From Candidatus Bathyarchaeota archaeon (GTDB lineage Archaea; Thermoproteota; Bathyarchaeia; Bathyarchaeales; Bathycorpusculaceae), in contig JAOULW010000002.1 in NCBI GenBank assembly GCA_029881805.1, positions 1 through 64,000 on the forward strand: a DNA stretch of 64,000 nt. Direction: 5' to 3'. The position numbers and the translations under genes were made by a program. Positions 47,462 to 56,693 of the stretch are shown here, piece by piece. Below the pieces are notes generated by a model. The model made no database searches, had not been told where the DNA came from, and saw only the letters and a program-made list of their open reading frames with translations. Position 1 is the first letter of the stretch, and each line of letters opens with the position of its first letter.

Positions 47462-50400
47462 AATCATCGACAATTCCAAAGAAACGCTAGCTTCAGCATT
47501 ATGTAAGGAATTCTGTGATCTGTCCGAAATCGCGATTGCATCTGCTTATTTCAATATTCGGGGATACGGTGCTTTAAGGCAAGCACTACAAGGAAAACCG
47601 CTCCTATTCCTTCTAGGGCGAGAACCGACTGAAAGCATCAAATGGGAAGAAGAAGTCCTAAGAGAACTAGAAGAAAAAGAAGATGACAGAGACTACTTCA
47701 AACTTCTGCAAGATGCCATCAAATACTTTGAAGACTCTAAAACACAGATAAGAACTGTAACAGGCCCATTCTTTCATGGAAAAGCATACATCGGCGCCAA
47801 CCCAAGCCTAAAAGAAGCCAGAAACGGCGTCGGCTCGGTAGGTTCAAGCAACTTCACTTACGGAGGTCTAGTATACAACAAAGAACTCAACATGCTAAAC
47901 ACAGACAGAGAAGTAGTCAAAGAACTAATCGAATGGTTCTTCAATCAATGGAACACCGCCCAAGACTTCAAAGAAACATTCCTATCCTTCCTCAAAAACT
48001 ACGTCACAACAAGAAGCCCCTACGAGGTCGTCGCAAAAGCCCTCTACGAAACATACAAAACAAACATAGAAGTATCCGCAGAAAACCTCAAACTCAAAAC
48101 GCTCTATGCACATCAAATCCTCTCATTCAGAGACGCATCAGCAAAACTAGAAGCTCACCATGGGGTCATCATTGCAGATGCAACAGGCCTAGGAAAAACA
48201 AGAACCGCATTAAGAGTAGCTTTAGACGCCATAAGAGACGGAAAAAAAATTCTCCTAGTAGCCCCAAAAAGCATTCTCGACACTACTTGGGACGACGAGA
48301 TGGAGAAAACGAATATCCACCTCAAATGCGTATCGTCAGAAAAACTCTCAAGCGACCCCGACAGCGTCGTCAAACATTTTTCAGACCGAGATTTCATAAT
48401 AGTAGATGAAGCCCACTATTACCGCAGCCCATCAACTAATAGATACGCCGCCCTAAGAGACCTAATCATAAAGCAAAACGCCCAAGTGGTACTAGCTACA
48501 GCAACACCAGTCAACAACAGCCTCATGGACCTCTACTTCCTCCTATCCCTATACCTAAAAGAAGACAGCATAAACGACCTCACAGGTCAGACACTCAAAG
48601 GCTACTTTACAGCCAACCAAAAACGATGGCTACAACACCAAAAAATCGAAATGGAACCCGTCCTAGAACGCTTCATAGTGAGACACTCCAGAGAACTAGC
48701 CAAAGCCCTAGACAAAGAAGGAAAACTAGACTTTCCCCAAAGAGTCTTAGATTCAGACCCACGCTGCAAATACACAACAAACATAGATTACCAAAAAATC
48801 GACGAAATGCTCGATAAAATGAACTTCACCTTCTACGACCTCTCCGTCGACAAAATAGCAGGCCAAATGAAACTACCCGACGGCGCTCCAATATCTCAAG
48901 CAGTAGAAGCCACAAACAGAGAATTCCTCAAAAAACTTATCAAAATAATCATCGTCATAAACATATTCAAAAGACTCGAGAGCAGTGTCGAGGCATTCAG
49001 AGCAACACTCACATCGCTTGACGAATACATAGTAAAAGCAACCAAATACGCCCAAGAAAAAGGCTACTTTGTTCCCCCAGCTCTTAAGGGAGACCCGCTC
49101 TTTACCCTCGATGAAGGAATACCAGATCCAGAAGAACTATTCTCAAAACCAAAATATGCAGCAATGATCAACTCCCTAAAGCTAACCTCCCAAGAAGTTA
49201 AGGAATTCATCTCCAATTGCAATGAAGACAGAGAAATGATCAAAAAACTTATCGGCGTTATTCCACCCACGGATAAGAAATGCAACCAATTCAAAGACAG
49301 ACTTGCAGACATAATCAAACAGATATCACTCGACTCCAACAACGGAGTCATCATATTCTCCCAATATACCGCCACCGCAACATACCTTCACGACAGACTA
49401 AAAGACGAAAAATTCAAACATCCCATCCTGCTCACAACAGGGACAATATGCAAAGACCGTGAAGGCAAACACAGCAACAAAACAAGCGTAATAAGAGATT
49501 TTCAAAAAGGCGGAGGAATACTCGTAAGCACAGACGTTCTAAGCGAAGGCCAAAACCTACAAAACGCGCAATACGTGATAAACTACGACTTCCCATGGAA
49601 CCCCGTCGTACTTATCCAAAGAATTGGCAGAATAGACCGAATGCTTTCCCAACATGAGGTAGTCTATCTTACAAACCTACTCCCCAAAAACGGAGACCCA
49701 AACGATCCAGCAAGCCTTGAACATTTCATTGGGCTAATGCAGAAGCTCTACAGCAGACTAGAAGCCATCAGATCCACAATAGGTTTAGACGCATCCACCC
49801 TAGGAGAAGAAGCCGCACCAAAAGATTTCGGATTCCAAGAAGCAATCGCCAAAAACGACCCAACACTACTTGACGTAATGACAAAAGAACTCGAACAATT
49901 CACAAACAGCCCAATGGACGCCCTCGCAAAAATAATGAGCGAAAAAGGACTAGACTGGCTACAATCACTTCCCAAAGGCATAGGCGCCTACAAACAAGGC
50001 AGACGCCAAGGACTATTCATACTCTTCAACGACGGAGAAGATTACTACTGGAGACTCAAATACTACGACAAAGGAAAAGAAACAATATCCTCTCCTAACG
50101 AAATCATCAACGTCCTCCTACAAGGGGAAAACAAAAACAGCGGAGAAAACATCGCCTATGAAAAGCTCATCGAACGCATGATCCAAATCAAACAAGAACT
50201 CAAAACCGAAATTGAAGCCAGCAAAAGGAGAGAAAAGGCCATAGAAGGATTTCCCGTCCGCGCAACATATATCATCAAAGAAATCTACGATGAACTAGCA
50301 AAATCCAGTGAAGAGGGCGAAAAGCTAGCAATAGCATTCAGAAAAGCCTCCAGCAGACAAAGCGTAGTCACCGCCTTGAACCGCGCCAGAAGAGAAGGAA

Positions 50401-50519
50401 GCCTTCTACAAAAGGCAAGAGAACTATTACTTAAAGAAGAGCCTCCACCAACAGCCCAAACCGCAGAAGACAAAGAAACAAAACTCACAAGAGTATGTTG
50501 GTGCTGGATCCAACCTTAG
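47454..50519 (+). CDS. PLD-nuclease/SNF2-type helicase fusion
   Basis: 1021 residues. The N-terminal phospholipase D-like domain has HGKAYI (about 108) and GSSNFTYGGL (about 130). The helicase core follows: DATGLGKTRTAL (Walker A, about 240), IIVDEAHYY (DEAH, about 316), LATATPVNN, then C-terminal motifs VIIFSQYTATATYL and STDVLSEGQNLQ...QRIGRIDR. The likely role is ATP-driven DNA translocation and cutting in a restriction-type system with the overlapping methyltransferase. From about 47640 codon use turns strongly A/C-rich, unlike the methyltransferase, hinting at a different origin. Confidence 0.88.
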   Translation: MTKIIDNSKETLASALCKEFCDLSEIAIASAYFNIRGYGALRQALQGKPLLFLLGREPTESIKWEEEVLRELEEKEDDRDYFKLLQDAIKYFEDSKTQIRTVTGPFFHGKAYIGANPSLKEARNGVGSVGSSNFTYGGLVYNKELNMLNTDREVVKELIEWFFNQWNTAQDFKETFLSFLKNYVTTRSPYEVVAKALYETYKTNIEVSAENLKLKTLYAHQILSFRDASAKLEAHHGVIIADATGLGKTRTALRVALDAIRDGKKILLVAPKSILDTTWDDEMEKTNIHLKCVSSEKLSSDPDSVVKHFSDRDFIIVDEAHYYRSPSTNRYAALRDLIIKQNAQVVLATATPVNNSLMDLYFLLSLYLKEDSINDLTGQTLKGYFTANQKRWLQHQKIEMEPVLERFIVRHSRELAKALDKEGKLDFPQRVLDSDPRCKYTTNIDYQKIDEMLDKMNFTFYDLSVDKIAGQMKLPDGAPISQAVEATNREFLKKLIKIIIVINIFKRLESSVEAFRATLTSLDEYIVKATKYAQEKGYFVPPALKGDPLFTLDEGIPDPEELFSKPKYAAMINSLKLTSQEVKEFISNCNEDREMIKKLIGVIPPTDKKCNQFKDRLADIIKQISLDSNNGVIIFSQYTATATYLHDRLKDEKFKHPILLTTGTICKDREGKHSNKTSVIRDFQKGGGILVSTDVLSEGQNLQNAQYVINYDFPWNPVVLIQRIGRIDRMLSQHEVVYLTNLLPKNGDPNDPASLEHFIGLMQKLYSRLEAIRSTIGLDASTLGEEAAPKDFGFQEAIAKNDPTLLDVMTKELEQFTNSPMDALAKIMSEKGLDWLQSLPKGIGAYKQGRRQGLFILFNDGEDYYWRLKYYDKGKETISSPNEIINVLLQGENKNSGENIAYEKLIERMIQIKQELKTEIEASKRREKAIEGFPVRATYIIKEIYDELAKSSEEGEKLAIAFRKASSRQSVVTALNRARREGSLLQKARELLLKEEPPPTAQTAEDKETKLTRVCWCWIQP

Positions 50520-50585
50520 GAATAATTAGGCGATTGGAGGCCTCGCTTGATCGTTCTTATACTACGACTGAGCTTAAAGCTACGC

Positions 50586-51641
50586 TTAGAAGTATTCTGT
50601 CAATGGTCTTTCTTTTCTGGGTCCCTTATGACGTATCGGTTTTAGTGTACCTATTGATCTTTTCTGCCTCTTCATTTCTTTCAGGCGCAATTTGGAAAGT
50701 TTCCTACAAATTACTTCTTGTATCGGTTTTCTAGTTCTTAAAGTTGGAATAGGAATGAACCATGTATTTGGTTTCCCAACAATCTTATCTATCAATCTCA
50801 GCTCCCAAAATTTTTCAAGAGCCTCTCTTATCCAGCTACGTTTCGCTTGGATGGTAGGAGTGTCAAACTCGTGCCACGAAGGAAAAAGCTTCTTCATCTG
50901 TTCATAAATCCAATCTAATTCTATTTCATAGGACTTTTTTTCTGGAGCCTGTTGAAACGGTGCGAGAATATACTGGACTAGAACCGTCATGGTATATTGT
51001 ATGGGGGGCTTTTCTTTCACAAAAGTAAGAGAAAACCTCAGATAGGTTAAGACTGCTTCAGGTATTAAAATGCCACCTGGAGCCTGTACGAGTTTTTCTA
51101 TTTGGTCATTTCTTGTTTTTCCATAAACACAAAATAGTCTTAACTCTTCTTTGCGTTCACCACCCTTTGGTGGCGTTATTGTCCACGACCATAGCGCGAA
51201 TCCATGTTCCTTAAGAAAAGAATATCCTTTCTCATTTGACAGCTTTTTTATCATGTCAACCGTTTTTTGAACGTCGTCAATATGACAGACAAGAACTAGA
51301 TCGTGGCAATCAACACTCTTTACGCTTGGTTTCCAGTTTGAACATGGTTTAGTATATTTCTCTAATTCTTTGATCTCCTCTTCCAACAAGTCTTCCCTAG
51401 AAGGTAAGGACCATTTCAATTCAAAGATCAAACCTTTCTTTTCATTTTCGCAAAGTACCACTATGTCTGGGGTTAACTCACGTCCTTCAGCATTAATTAG
51501 CTTATGTTCAATACCAACAAAATCCAGACCTTTCAATTGTGTTGTGACTGTATGATAAACGGCGAAAGAAACTGCTACGGTATCCGCATACTTTCGATAA
51601 TCTTTTGTACATTGGTCTTCATAGACGCGAATGTTTGCCAA
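50586..51641 (-). CDS. Protein B of A/B system: PD-(D/E)XK nuclease-like (copy 2)
   Basis: 351 residues. P58-D59 (LTPDIVVLCENEKKG) and E74-L-K76-W (LIFELKWSL) form the PD-(D/E)XK core; D-to-E spacing is 15, exactly as in copy 1 (6094-7182). The C-terminal part (about 235-320) looks like a winged helix with PNTWFIPIPTL, and ends in a very basic tail. It follows gene A by 4 bp and converges on the PLD-helicase with 66 bp between ends. Probably the nuclease of the pair. Confidence 0.75.
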   Translation of the reverse strand: MANIRVYEDQCTKDYRKYADTVAVSFAVYHTVTTQLKGLDFVGIEHKLINAEGRELTPDIVVLCENEKKGLIFELKWSLPSREDLLEEEIKELEKYTKPCSNWKPSVKSVDCHDLVLVCHIDDVQKTVDMIKKLSNEKGYSFLKEHGFALWSWTITPPKGGERKEELRLFCVYGKTRNDQIEKLVQAPGGILIPEAVLTYLRFSLTFVKEKPPIQYTMTVLVQYILAPFQQAPEKKSYEIELDWIYEQMKKLFPSWHEFDTPTIQAKRSWIREALEKFWELRLIDKIVGKPNTWFIPIPTLRTRKPIQEVICRKLSKLRLKEMKRQKRSIGTLKPIRHKGPRKERPLTEYF

Positions 51642-51645
51642 TCAA

Positions 51646-52728
51646 CTACACCGGAATGCTTTGGATTTCTCCGTCTCCAAGAATCTCCTGGATACGATTC
51701 GTCAATCTCCAAGCAGACTGCGGTGTAGCTCGAATAATTGGAGTTATGGTTACGATCTTGCCGAGAACTGTTACACCAAATGAAGACCCATCTCCATAGT
51801 CGCCTAAATTTGCCACAAAATAGGGATTTCCGCCATGAATAACTGAGGAGGAATAACTCTTGCTGATCTTCTCTGTTAATCTTTGAAGTTGCTCCTTGTC
51901 AAAATCAAAGTTATAGGAAATGCTGAATGGACTCAGCTTTATTTTTCCATCAGAAATAATGCGTTCCCTATGTGCGTAGAATCGTTTCCAATTTATCCCA
52001 AGTTCAATTGCTCTCAATACCACGTTTTCGTAGAATGCTGTAAAGTTTCCGAAGGCAAGTTTGCATAATCCACGCCTTGAAATATGAGCCCTAAGCAAAA
52101 TTCTGTTCGTTTCGCTATCTCGGACTTTGAAATCTGCTCTATCAACTGCAATTCTGTAATCTTTCGTTAGCTTCAGCAATTCTTCTTCAGCGTTTTCTTC
52201 CCACAATTGCAACGTTCCTTTTTCGGAGAATGCACTTTCTATTTTCTTAGGTTCTCGCTTGACGGTGATAAAAGTTAATGTAGTTTTTCCATGATATGCA
52301 TTTTTTATTTCAGTTAGGAGAGCAGATATTTGATAATAGTTTAGGTAAAGTCTTGAAACGGATGGGTATAATGCATTGAAAAGTCTTAGCAAAGCTCTAT
52401 TAACAAAATAGGATTCCTCATTGCAGAAAGCTATCCAGACGCCTTCATGGCTAGTATCTAAAATGGCATATCCCTTTGTAATATCTTTCCGGACCAGTTT
52501 CTTGAGCTGCAGACCATACAAACCATCTTCAATTTTCCTTAGGTTTACATTGTAAACTCTAGCCAGTCGTTCTCTCTGTCGAACTATCTCTTCCAAGTCC
52601 TCAATCTCAAGTTCAGATAACAAAATTATTGTTTTCAAAGGCGGTCTTTTCTTTCTGGTAGTATATAGCTTGTCAAAGAATAATTGCATGCCAAGACGGC
52701 TTTCGATGCTGGAAGTAGCTTCTTTCAT
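51646..52728 (-). CDS. Protein A of A/B system (copy 2)
   Basis: 360 residues, no named family. GNPYF at 300-304 is followed by D-x-x-D-x-SS and a strand-rich end; LTKDYRIAVDRADFKV ... LCKLAFGNFTAF (about 187-232) aligns with copy 1 (IRKWAKDRYI ... RYKVV ... FERGDFTLF). The N-terminus (about 30-75) is not shared and may be a wHTH. Overall identity with 4926-6077 is low, but motif order and partner gene are conserved, so the two are distant homologues, not a recent copy. Confidence 0.75.
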   Translation of the reverse strand: MKEATSSIESRLGMQLFFDKLYTTRKKRPPLKTIILLSELEIEDLEEIVRQRERLARVYNVNLRKIEDGLYGLQLKKLVRKDITKGYAILDTSHEGVWIAFCNEESYFVNRALLRLFNALYPSVSRLYLNYYQISALLTEIKNAYHGKTTLTFITVKREPKKIESAFSEKGTLQLWEENAEEELLKLTKDYRIAVDRADFKVRDSETNRILLRAHISRRGLCKLAFGNFTAFYENVVLRAIELGINWKRFYAHRERIISDGKIKLSPFSISYNFDFDKEQLQRLTEKISKSYSSSVIHGGNPYFVANLGDYGDGSSFGVTVLGKIVTITPIIRATPQSAWRLTNRIQEILGDGEIQSIPV

Positions 52729-52901
52729 TACTTCCCACCAAACTCCTTATGTTATTAATGATTTTTTCATGATATAACTATTTCACTTGCGTAATCGATT
52801 TATTTGTCATTTACGAGTTCTTTTCCGTTTAAGTCCCATGCTCCTCATAGGAATGTTGTTACTGCTCCCCTCTAAAACCACACATGTTTCCATGTGTTCT
52901 T

Positions 52902-53354
52902 CTATTCCCAAATATCTATCAGGAAGCTTGTTGGCGCCCATTGATGCCCTCTTTTTTCAGCCACTTTTTGACCTAATTCCTTCGTCAGTTTCTTGTTCAT
53001 GCGCTGGATCCTACGTGTAACATCCCACCTTTTCAAGCCGTATTCACCTAGCTCTGTAGCTATAGCCGAAGGCAGTAAACCCCCTACACCCTTCTGCATC
53101 AAACACGTAATAATTTCAACGTCTACCTCATCTTCACATGCAACTTTCTGAATATAACTAGGCTGAAAACTCATCCACTCACGCAAACCCGCCATTAAAG
53201 TCCGCGTTCTAAGGTCAATTTGGCTGATTTTTCCCTCAAGAAGCCTTATCCGCTCGAGTATGTACTGTAGCCGTCCAACCTTCTCAGCCCTAGTTCTACG
53301 TTTCCCAGAACCCTTCTGTGCAACCTTTTCAGAGGTTCCATGCACACACTGCAC
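52902..53354 (-). CDS. Hypothetical winged-helix-like protein
   Basis: 150 residues, GTG start with AGAGGAAGT before it. A basic N-terminus and a coiled coil (YILERIRLLEGKISQIDLR) are followed by a winged-helix-like region (DVEIITCLMQKGVGGLLPSAIATELGEYGLKRWDVTRRIQRM). Last gene of the maintenance operon running from 59207 on the minus strand. Confidence 0.6.
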   Translation of the reverse strand: MQCVHGTSEKVAQKGSGKRRTRAEKVGRLQYILERIRLLEGKISQIDLRTRTLMAGLREWMSFQPSYIQKVACEDEVDVEIITCLMQKGVGGLLPSAIATELGEYGLKRWDVTRRIQRMNKKLTKELGQKVAEKRGHQWAPTSFLIDIWE

Positions 53355-53356
53355 GT

Positions 53357-53518
53357 TTACTTCCTCTCAACCATCAACACAACACACATTTCACGTCTCA
53401 AATTACCTAGGGAAGCGACGCACAAAACGGGTGCTCGTAGCGGATAGATTTCGACTCCTTTTAACCAGCGAAGGCAAAATATCAGCTCCTCCAGAAGCCC
53501 TTTAGGACGAGTCTTCAT
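53357..53518 (-). CDS. Possible 53-residue protein between operon genes
   Basis: ATG at 53518 with GGTGAT a few bases upstream (an in-frame ATG also at 53527). The frame spans the gap between the HerA-like gene and the next gene, and its TAA lies just before the downstream GTG. Composition is mixed with several Cys and hydrophobic residues. Real but unproven. Confidence 0.35.
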   Translation of the reverse strand: MKTRPKGLLEELIFCLRWLKGVEIYPLRAPVLCVASLGNLRREMCVVLMVERK

Positions 53519-53553
53519 TCCGTGCATCACCAAACTTCCTAGAAGCGCCTCAC

Positions 53554-55320
53554 CTAGCCTCCTATGACGCTTCGTTTCAGTCGGTCCACAATCTCGTCTA
53601 TGACTCCGTCAGGCGCGTTGGGACGAATCTTTCGGATGTTCTCTGCAACCCAGTATGGAAAGCGGTTTCTGAAGGCTTTTCTTCCCTTCTTGCTTGCTTC
53701 CCACAACAAGCCCTTAGCTTCCAACGTCTTCATGTACGCCGCATTCGTGCTCTGAGTATAGCCAGTCTGAATCTCTTCGGGTAGGAAAGTTACTTCTGGA
53801 TCCATACGTAGACAAGCCTTCAAAACAGCGCTTCCCGCTTGTCCACGCCTCTTCAAATCCTGCAGAAAAGCCTCAGCATCCCTAATCCAACTCCTATTGT
53901 TTGCATCGTCCAGAGTCTGCTGGAAAAGCTCCTTGCGCAACTCGTCCTCTCGCCTGTAGGTTTCCAGCTCAGCCTTGTATTTGTCCCGCTCTTCCTGCAG
54001 GGCCTTAACATCCTTCGGAATCAACTCCAAATCCAAATGGTCAGCCGTCTCCACGATCAAATCAGCCCAGTCACCCCACAACTCCCGAATCCTCGAGAAC
54101 TTCTCCTCGAATTCCCCAGCTATCTTTTGAGTCTCTGTCAATCGTCCTTCAAGGTCGTTTACTTGGTTCTCTAAAGCCTGAATTTTGCCTAGCAGCTTCG
54201 GCTTCTCTTCAGCCGTGAGAACCTGAGCCTCTAACTCCTTGATTCTGGCTCTCAAACGCTCAGCCTCTAAGCCCAAGGCTTCCCTTCCAGATGTAGCCTC
54301 AGAAAGCTGCGATTCCAAAGACTGAACCTTGCTAAGAAGCTGCTTTCTCTCAGTCTCCAAAGCCTCAACTCGCCTTAGGATGTCTTCAGGAACAGCAGTG
54401 GGCATTGCCGGAGGAGCCTTAATAATCTTGGATAAGTCGGCTATGGCATGCTCCAGCTCAGGCGTCTCCACAGCCTTCGCAATAGGCGTCTTACCGCCAT
54501 GAGTGCATAGGCGCTCTTTGCTACGTACCTTAATATGCTCCGCAGTGAGACCCCTCACGAAGGCTGTTCCTTTCGGCAACTTCTGAATCTCATCAATCTC
54601 TTCCTTCGTGAAACCGCTCTCCCTCAGCCAAGACAGGTCAGCAGGATCCACCAGCTTGAAAATGAGCCTAGTAGGACACTGGCTTAACACAGCCTTCGCC
54701 ACCTCAGCTGCACGCCTGGCAATACACACATAGCCTAAACCACGATGACGACCTCGAGCCGCAACCTCCCAAGCCCAATAAATCACCTTATCCTGCAGCT
54801 TCTTAATTCCCGGCAACCTAACCCTACCAATCTCAGGAATCAAGACATGTGCCTCTTCCATGAAAACCACTAAAGGCATGTTGTATTGCCCCTCAGCTTC
54901 GTACAAAGCCTCGAGAAAATTCCCCAAAACAGCATACTGATCTGCCATCGTAGCGTTTCTTGAATCGAGAACGACAGAGTACCCTTTCTCTGCAATGCGT
55001 CTAGCCAAGGTTGCAGCCGTTTCAGACGTCACTATCAAATCAGCCTTGTAACCCTTAGGACGCCCCACGGGCTTGCCAACGGCAGCAACAATAACTGGAT
55101 ACCGCTCTTTAAGCGTCCAATACTCGCCCTCAGGATCAATAACCACAAAAGGCTGCTTAACTTCGCAGAGCTGTTCACACATCTTGCCCGCTTCATAACT
55201 CTTGCCAATCCAGCGAATTCCAATGATGGCTAGGGGCTGACTAATCATATAGTCGTGAACATTAAGCTCTAAATCTCCGTCGCCTTCAATGACGGCTGGC
55301 GAAATAACAGCGTCGCTCAT
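53554..55320 (-). CDS. HerA/FtsK-superfamily ATPase with long coiled coil
   Basis: 588 residues. Walker A GIRWIGKS (34-41) and Walker B PLVVFMEEAHVLIP (about 149-162) match the HerA/DUF87 type; the segment ARGRHRGLGYVCIARRAAEVAKAVLSQC is the usual Q/R-finger region. Residues about 290-480 form a coiled coil, and the C-terminus is a winged helix (about 500-585). HerA-like ATPases pump DNA in conjugation, packaging or partition. It is coupled by ATGA overlap with the small Cys-rich gene 55317-55475. Confidence 0.82.
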   Translation of the reverse strand: MSDAVISPAVIEGDGDLELNVHDYMISQPLAIIGIRWIGKSYEAGKMCEQLCEVKQPFVVIDPEGEYWTLKERYPVIVAAVGKPVGRPKGYKADLIVTSETAATLARRIAEKGYSVVLDSRNATMADQYAVLGNFLEALYEAEGQYNMPLVVFMEEAHVLIPEIGRVRLPGIKKLQDKVIYWAWEVAARGRHRGLGYVCIARRAAEVAKAVLSQCPTRLIFKLVDPADLSWLRESGFTKEEIDEIQKLPKGTAFVRGLTAEHIKVRSKERLCTHGGKTPIAKAVETPELEHAIADLSKIIKAPPAMPTAVPEDILRRVEALETERKQLLSKVQSLESQLSEATSGREALGLEAERLRARIKELEAQVLTAEEKPKLLGKIQALENQVNDLEGRLTETQKIAGEFEEKFSRIRELWGDWADLIVETADHLDLELIPKDVKALQEERDKYKAELETYRREDELRKELFQQTLDDANNRSWIRDAEAFLQDLKRRGQAGSAVLKACLRMDPEVTFLPEEIQTGYTQSTNAAYMKTLEAKGLLWEASKKGRKAFRNRFPYWVAENIRKIRPNAPDGVIDEIVDRLKRSVIGG

Positions 55321-55475
55321 TCCATCCTCACCTTCAAAGCCTTAGTCCTCAAACATATGACGAAATCTACAACCACGCAGCTCTGCGACTCTTTGATCCA
55401 CCAGGCACACACTTCGCGGATGCATGTGGCCCGTCGTATAGGGCATAGTGGCGGCGGCTTTTCTTCATTGCTCAC
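55317..55475 (-). CDS. Small Cys-rich (zinc or Fe-S) protein
   Basis: 52 residues with GTG start; its first bases overlap the stop of the SWIM gene (GTGA), and its stop overlaps the start of the HerA-like gene (ATGA). The core CPIRRATCIREVCAWWIKESQSC has the pattern C-x6-C-x4-C-A-W-W, then a hydrophobic part with another Cys. Similar CAWW-type small proteins are common in archaeal mobile DNA and probably bind metal. Confidence 0.72.
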   Translation of the reverse strand: MSNEEKPPPLCPIRRATCIREVCAWWIKESQSCVVVDFVICLRTKALKVRME

Positions 55476-55882
55476 AGCAAAACCTCCTCACGTTCTGTCT
55501 CAACACTGGTCCACTCCTTCAAATGCGAACTGTAAAACTCATCCTCTTGTTCTACCGCTTCAAAGCGTCCCAGAACCTCAGCCAACTTCCTAGCAATAAG
55601 GTGATGACACAGCGGAGCCTTTCCGTCGATGACGCTGAAATAGAAATCATCACAAGAACAATAGCCAACCACATGGTAAATGAGATATTCACGGTCTCTG
55701 CCAACCACAATCCACACTACTCGCCCACTGGGCCTAAACACGTACTTCTTCACCCTCCCGTCCTTCAAAGTCTCCCAAGCCCTGTTAAACCGACTACCAT
55801 AAAGCCTCCAAAGCTCCACAGGGTCAGAGTCGATGCGAATTCTGCTCAAAGCTTCAACAACAACTCTATAGTCCACTTTCAC
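55472..55882 (-). CDS. SWIM zinc-finger protein
   Basis: 136 residues. The SWIM motif is visible as YCSCDDFYFSVIDGKAPLCHHLIARKLAEVL (CxC-xn-CxH). The N-terminal strand-rich part (VVWIVVGRDREYLIYHVVG) is the usual SWIM lead. SWIM domains bind DNA or protein and in archaea often partner recombination factors (family knowledge). Encoded directly after ParB with one base between. Confidence 0.85.
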   Translation of the reverse strand: MKVDYRVVVEALSRIRIDSDPVELWRLYGSRFNRAWETLKDGRVKKYVFRPSGRVVWIVVGRDREYLIYHVVGYCSCDDFYFSVIDGKAPLCHHLIARKLAEVLGRFEAVEQEDEFYSSHLKEWTSVETEREEVLL

Positions 55883-55883
55883 C

Positions 55884-56693
55884 CTATCCTTCTCTGGGCT
55901 TCAGTCTAATCTCACACCAAACCCAGTTAACCACATACTCTGCCCCGCAAACCTCACAAGCCCACTCAGAAAACTTCGGCTGCTCAGCACCATGCTCCTC
56001 CACAAACTTTTGCAGATCTTCAGGAAGAGGCGCAACAATCTCGACTGGCTTAGCCAGAATCTCCTCTTTACTCTCTGGATTATCCTTTATAGCGTGAACC
56101 AATGCCTCCGTCTTCTTGAAGCTCAGCTTATCACTAGCAACTTTTGAGACGACAGCTGGCTGGTCTTCTTTTGGAAGCTCCGCAATCTCTCGGGCATGAG
56201 CCGTTTCTATAACACGTGTTATAAGCGCTTCACGAGTTTCAGGCGCAAGCCTCTCCGCAAGCGCTAGGCGATAGCTAACCCATGCCTGGGTCTTCCTAAA
56301 CCTCTCCGCAACATCAGTCTGCGTATAGCCAAACTGCTCCATCATCTTTTTAATGTGCAAGCCCTCTTCAAGCTCTTCCAAACGCTTGCCATGCATCTGA
56401 TTAACTCGCATGGCCAGTAAACAGGCCTCCTCGTCACTCAGTCTTCTAACCTCAGCCCTAACCACTCCATGACCAAGCTTCTTCAAAGCCCGAATCCTAT
56501 GCTCTCCATCAATCACCTGGTAGACATTCGGCTTCGTCGGATGCCCTCTAACAATGATGGGCTTAAGCTGTCCTTCCCGCTCTATGCTCTCAGCCAACTC
56601 CTCAACGTAGCCCTCACTGAACGTCTTTCTAGGCGAGAAAACATCCGTCTCCAACTGCTCCAGCTCAAGATTCACTGTCGAAACTTCGCTCAT
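55884..56693 (-). CDS. parB: ParB-type partition protein with zinc ribbon
   Basis: 269 residues. The ParB N-terminal (CTPase/nuclease-fold) motif is LKPIIVRGHPTKPNVYQVIDGEHRIRALKKLG, with GEHR. The KorB-like HTH follows (FGYTQTDVAERFRKTQAWVSYRLALAERL). The C-terminus has CEVCGAEYVVNWVWC, a zinc-ribbon-like end unusual for ParB. No ParA is adjacent, so partition may depend on the HerA-like ATPase or a distant ParA. It overlaps the next upstream gene by 4 bp. Confidence 0.88.
   Translation of the reverse strand: MSEVSTVNLELEQLETDVFSPRKTFSEGYVEELAESIEREGQLKPIIVRGHPTKPNVYQVIDGEHRIRALKKLGHGVVRAEVRRLSDEEACLLAMRVNQMHGKRLEELEEGLHIKKMMEQFGYTQTDVAERFRKTQAWVSYRLALAERLAPETREALITRVIETAHAREIAELPKEDQPAVVSKVASDKLSFKKTEALVHAIKDNPESKEEILAKPVEIVAPLPEDLQKFVEEHGAEQPKFSEWACEVCGAEYVVNWVWCEIRLKPREG

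Noticed and set aside
47933-48409. 158-codon plus-strand frame rich in Arg/Pro
   Set aside because: Out-of-frame shadow of the PLD-helicase caused by its A/C-rich codons.
44384-50519. Complete DISARM or BREX system
   Set aside because: Only methyltransferase and helicase match; drmA, drmB, pglZ, brxL and similar partners are absent from the window.
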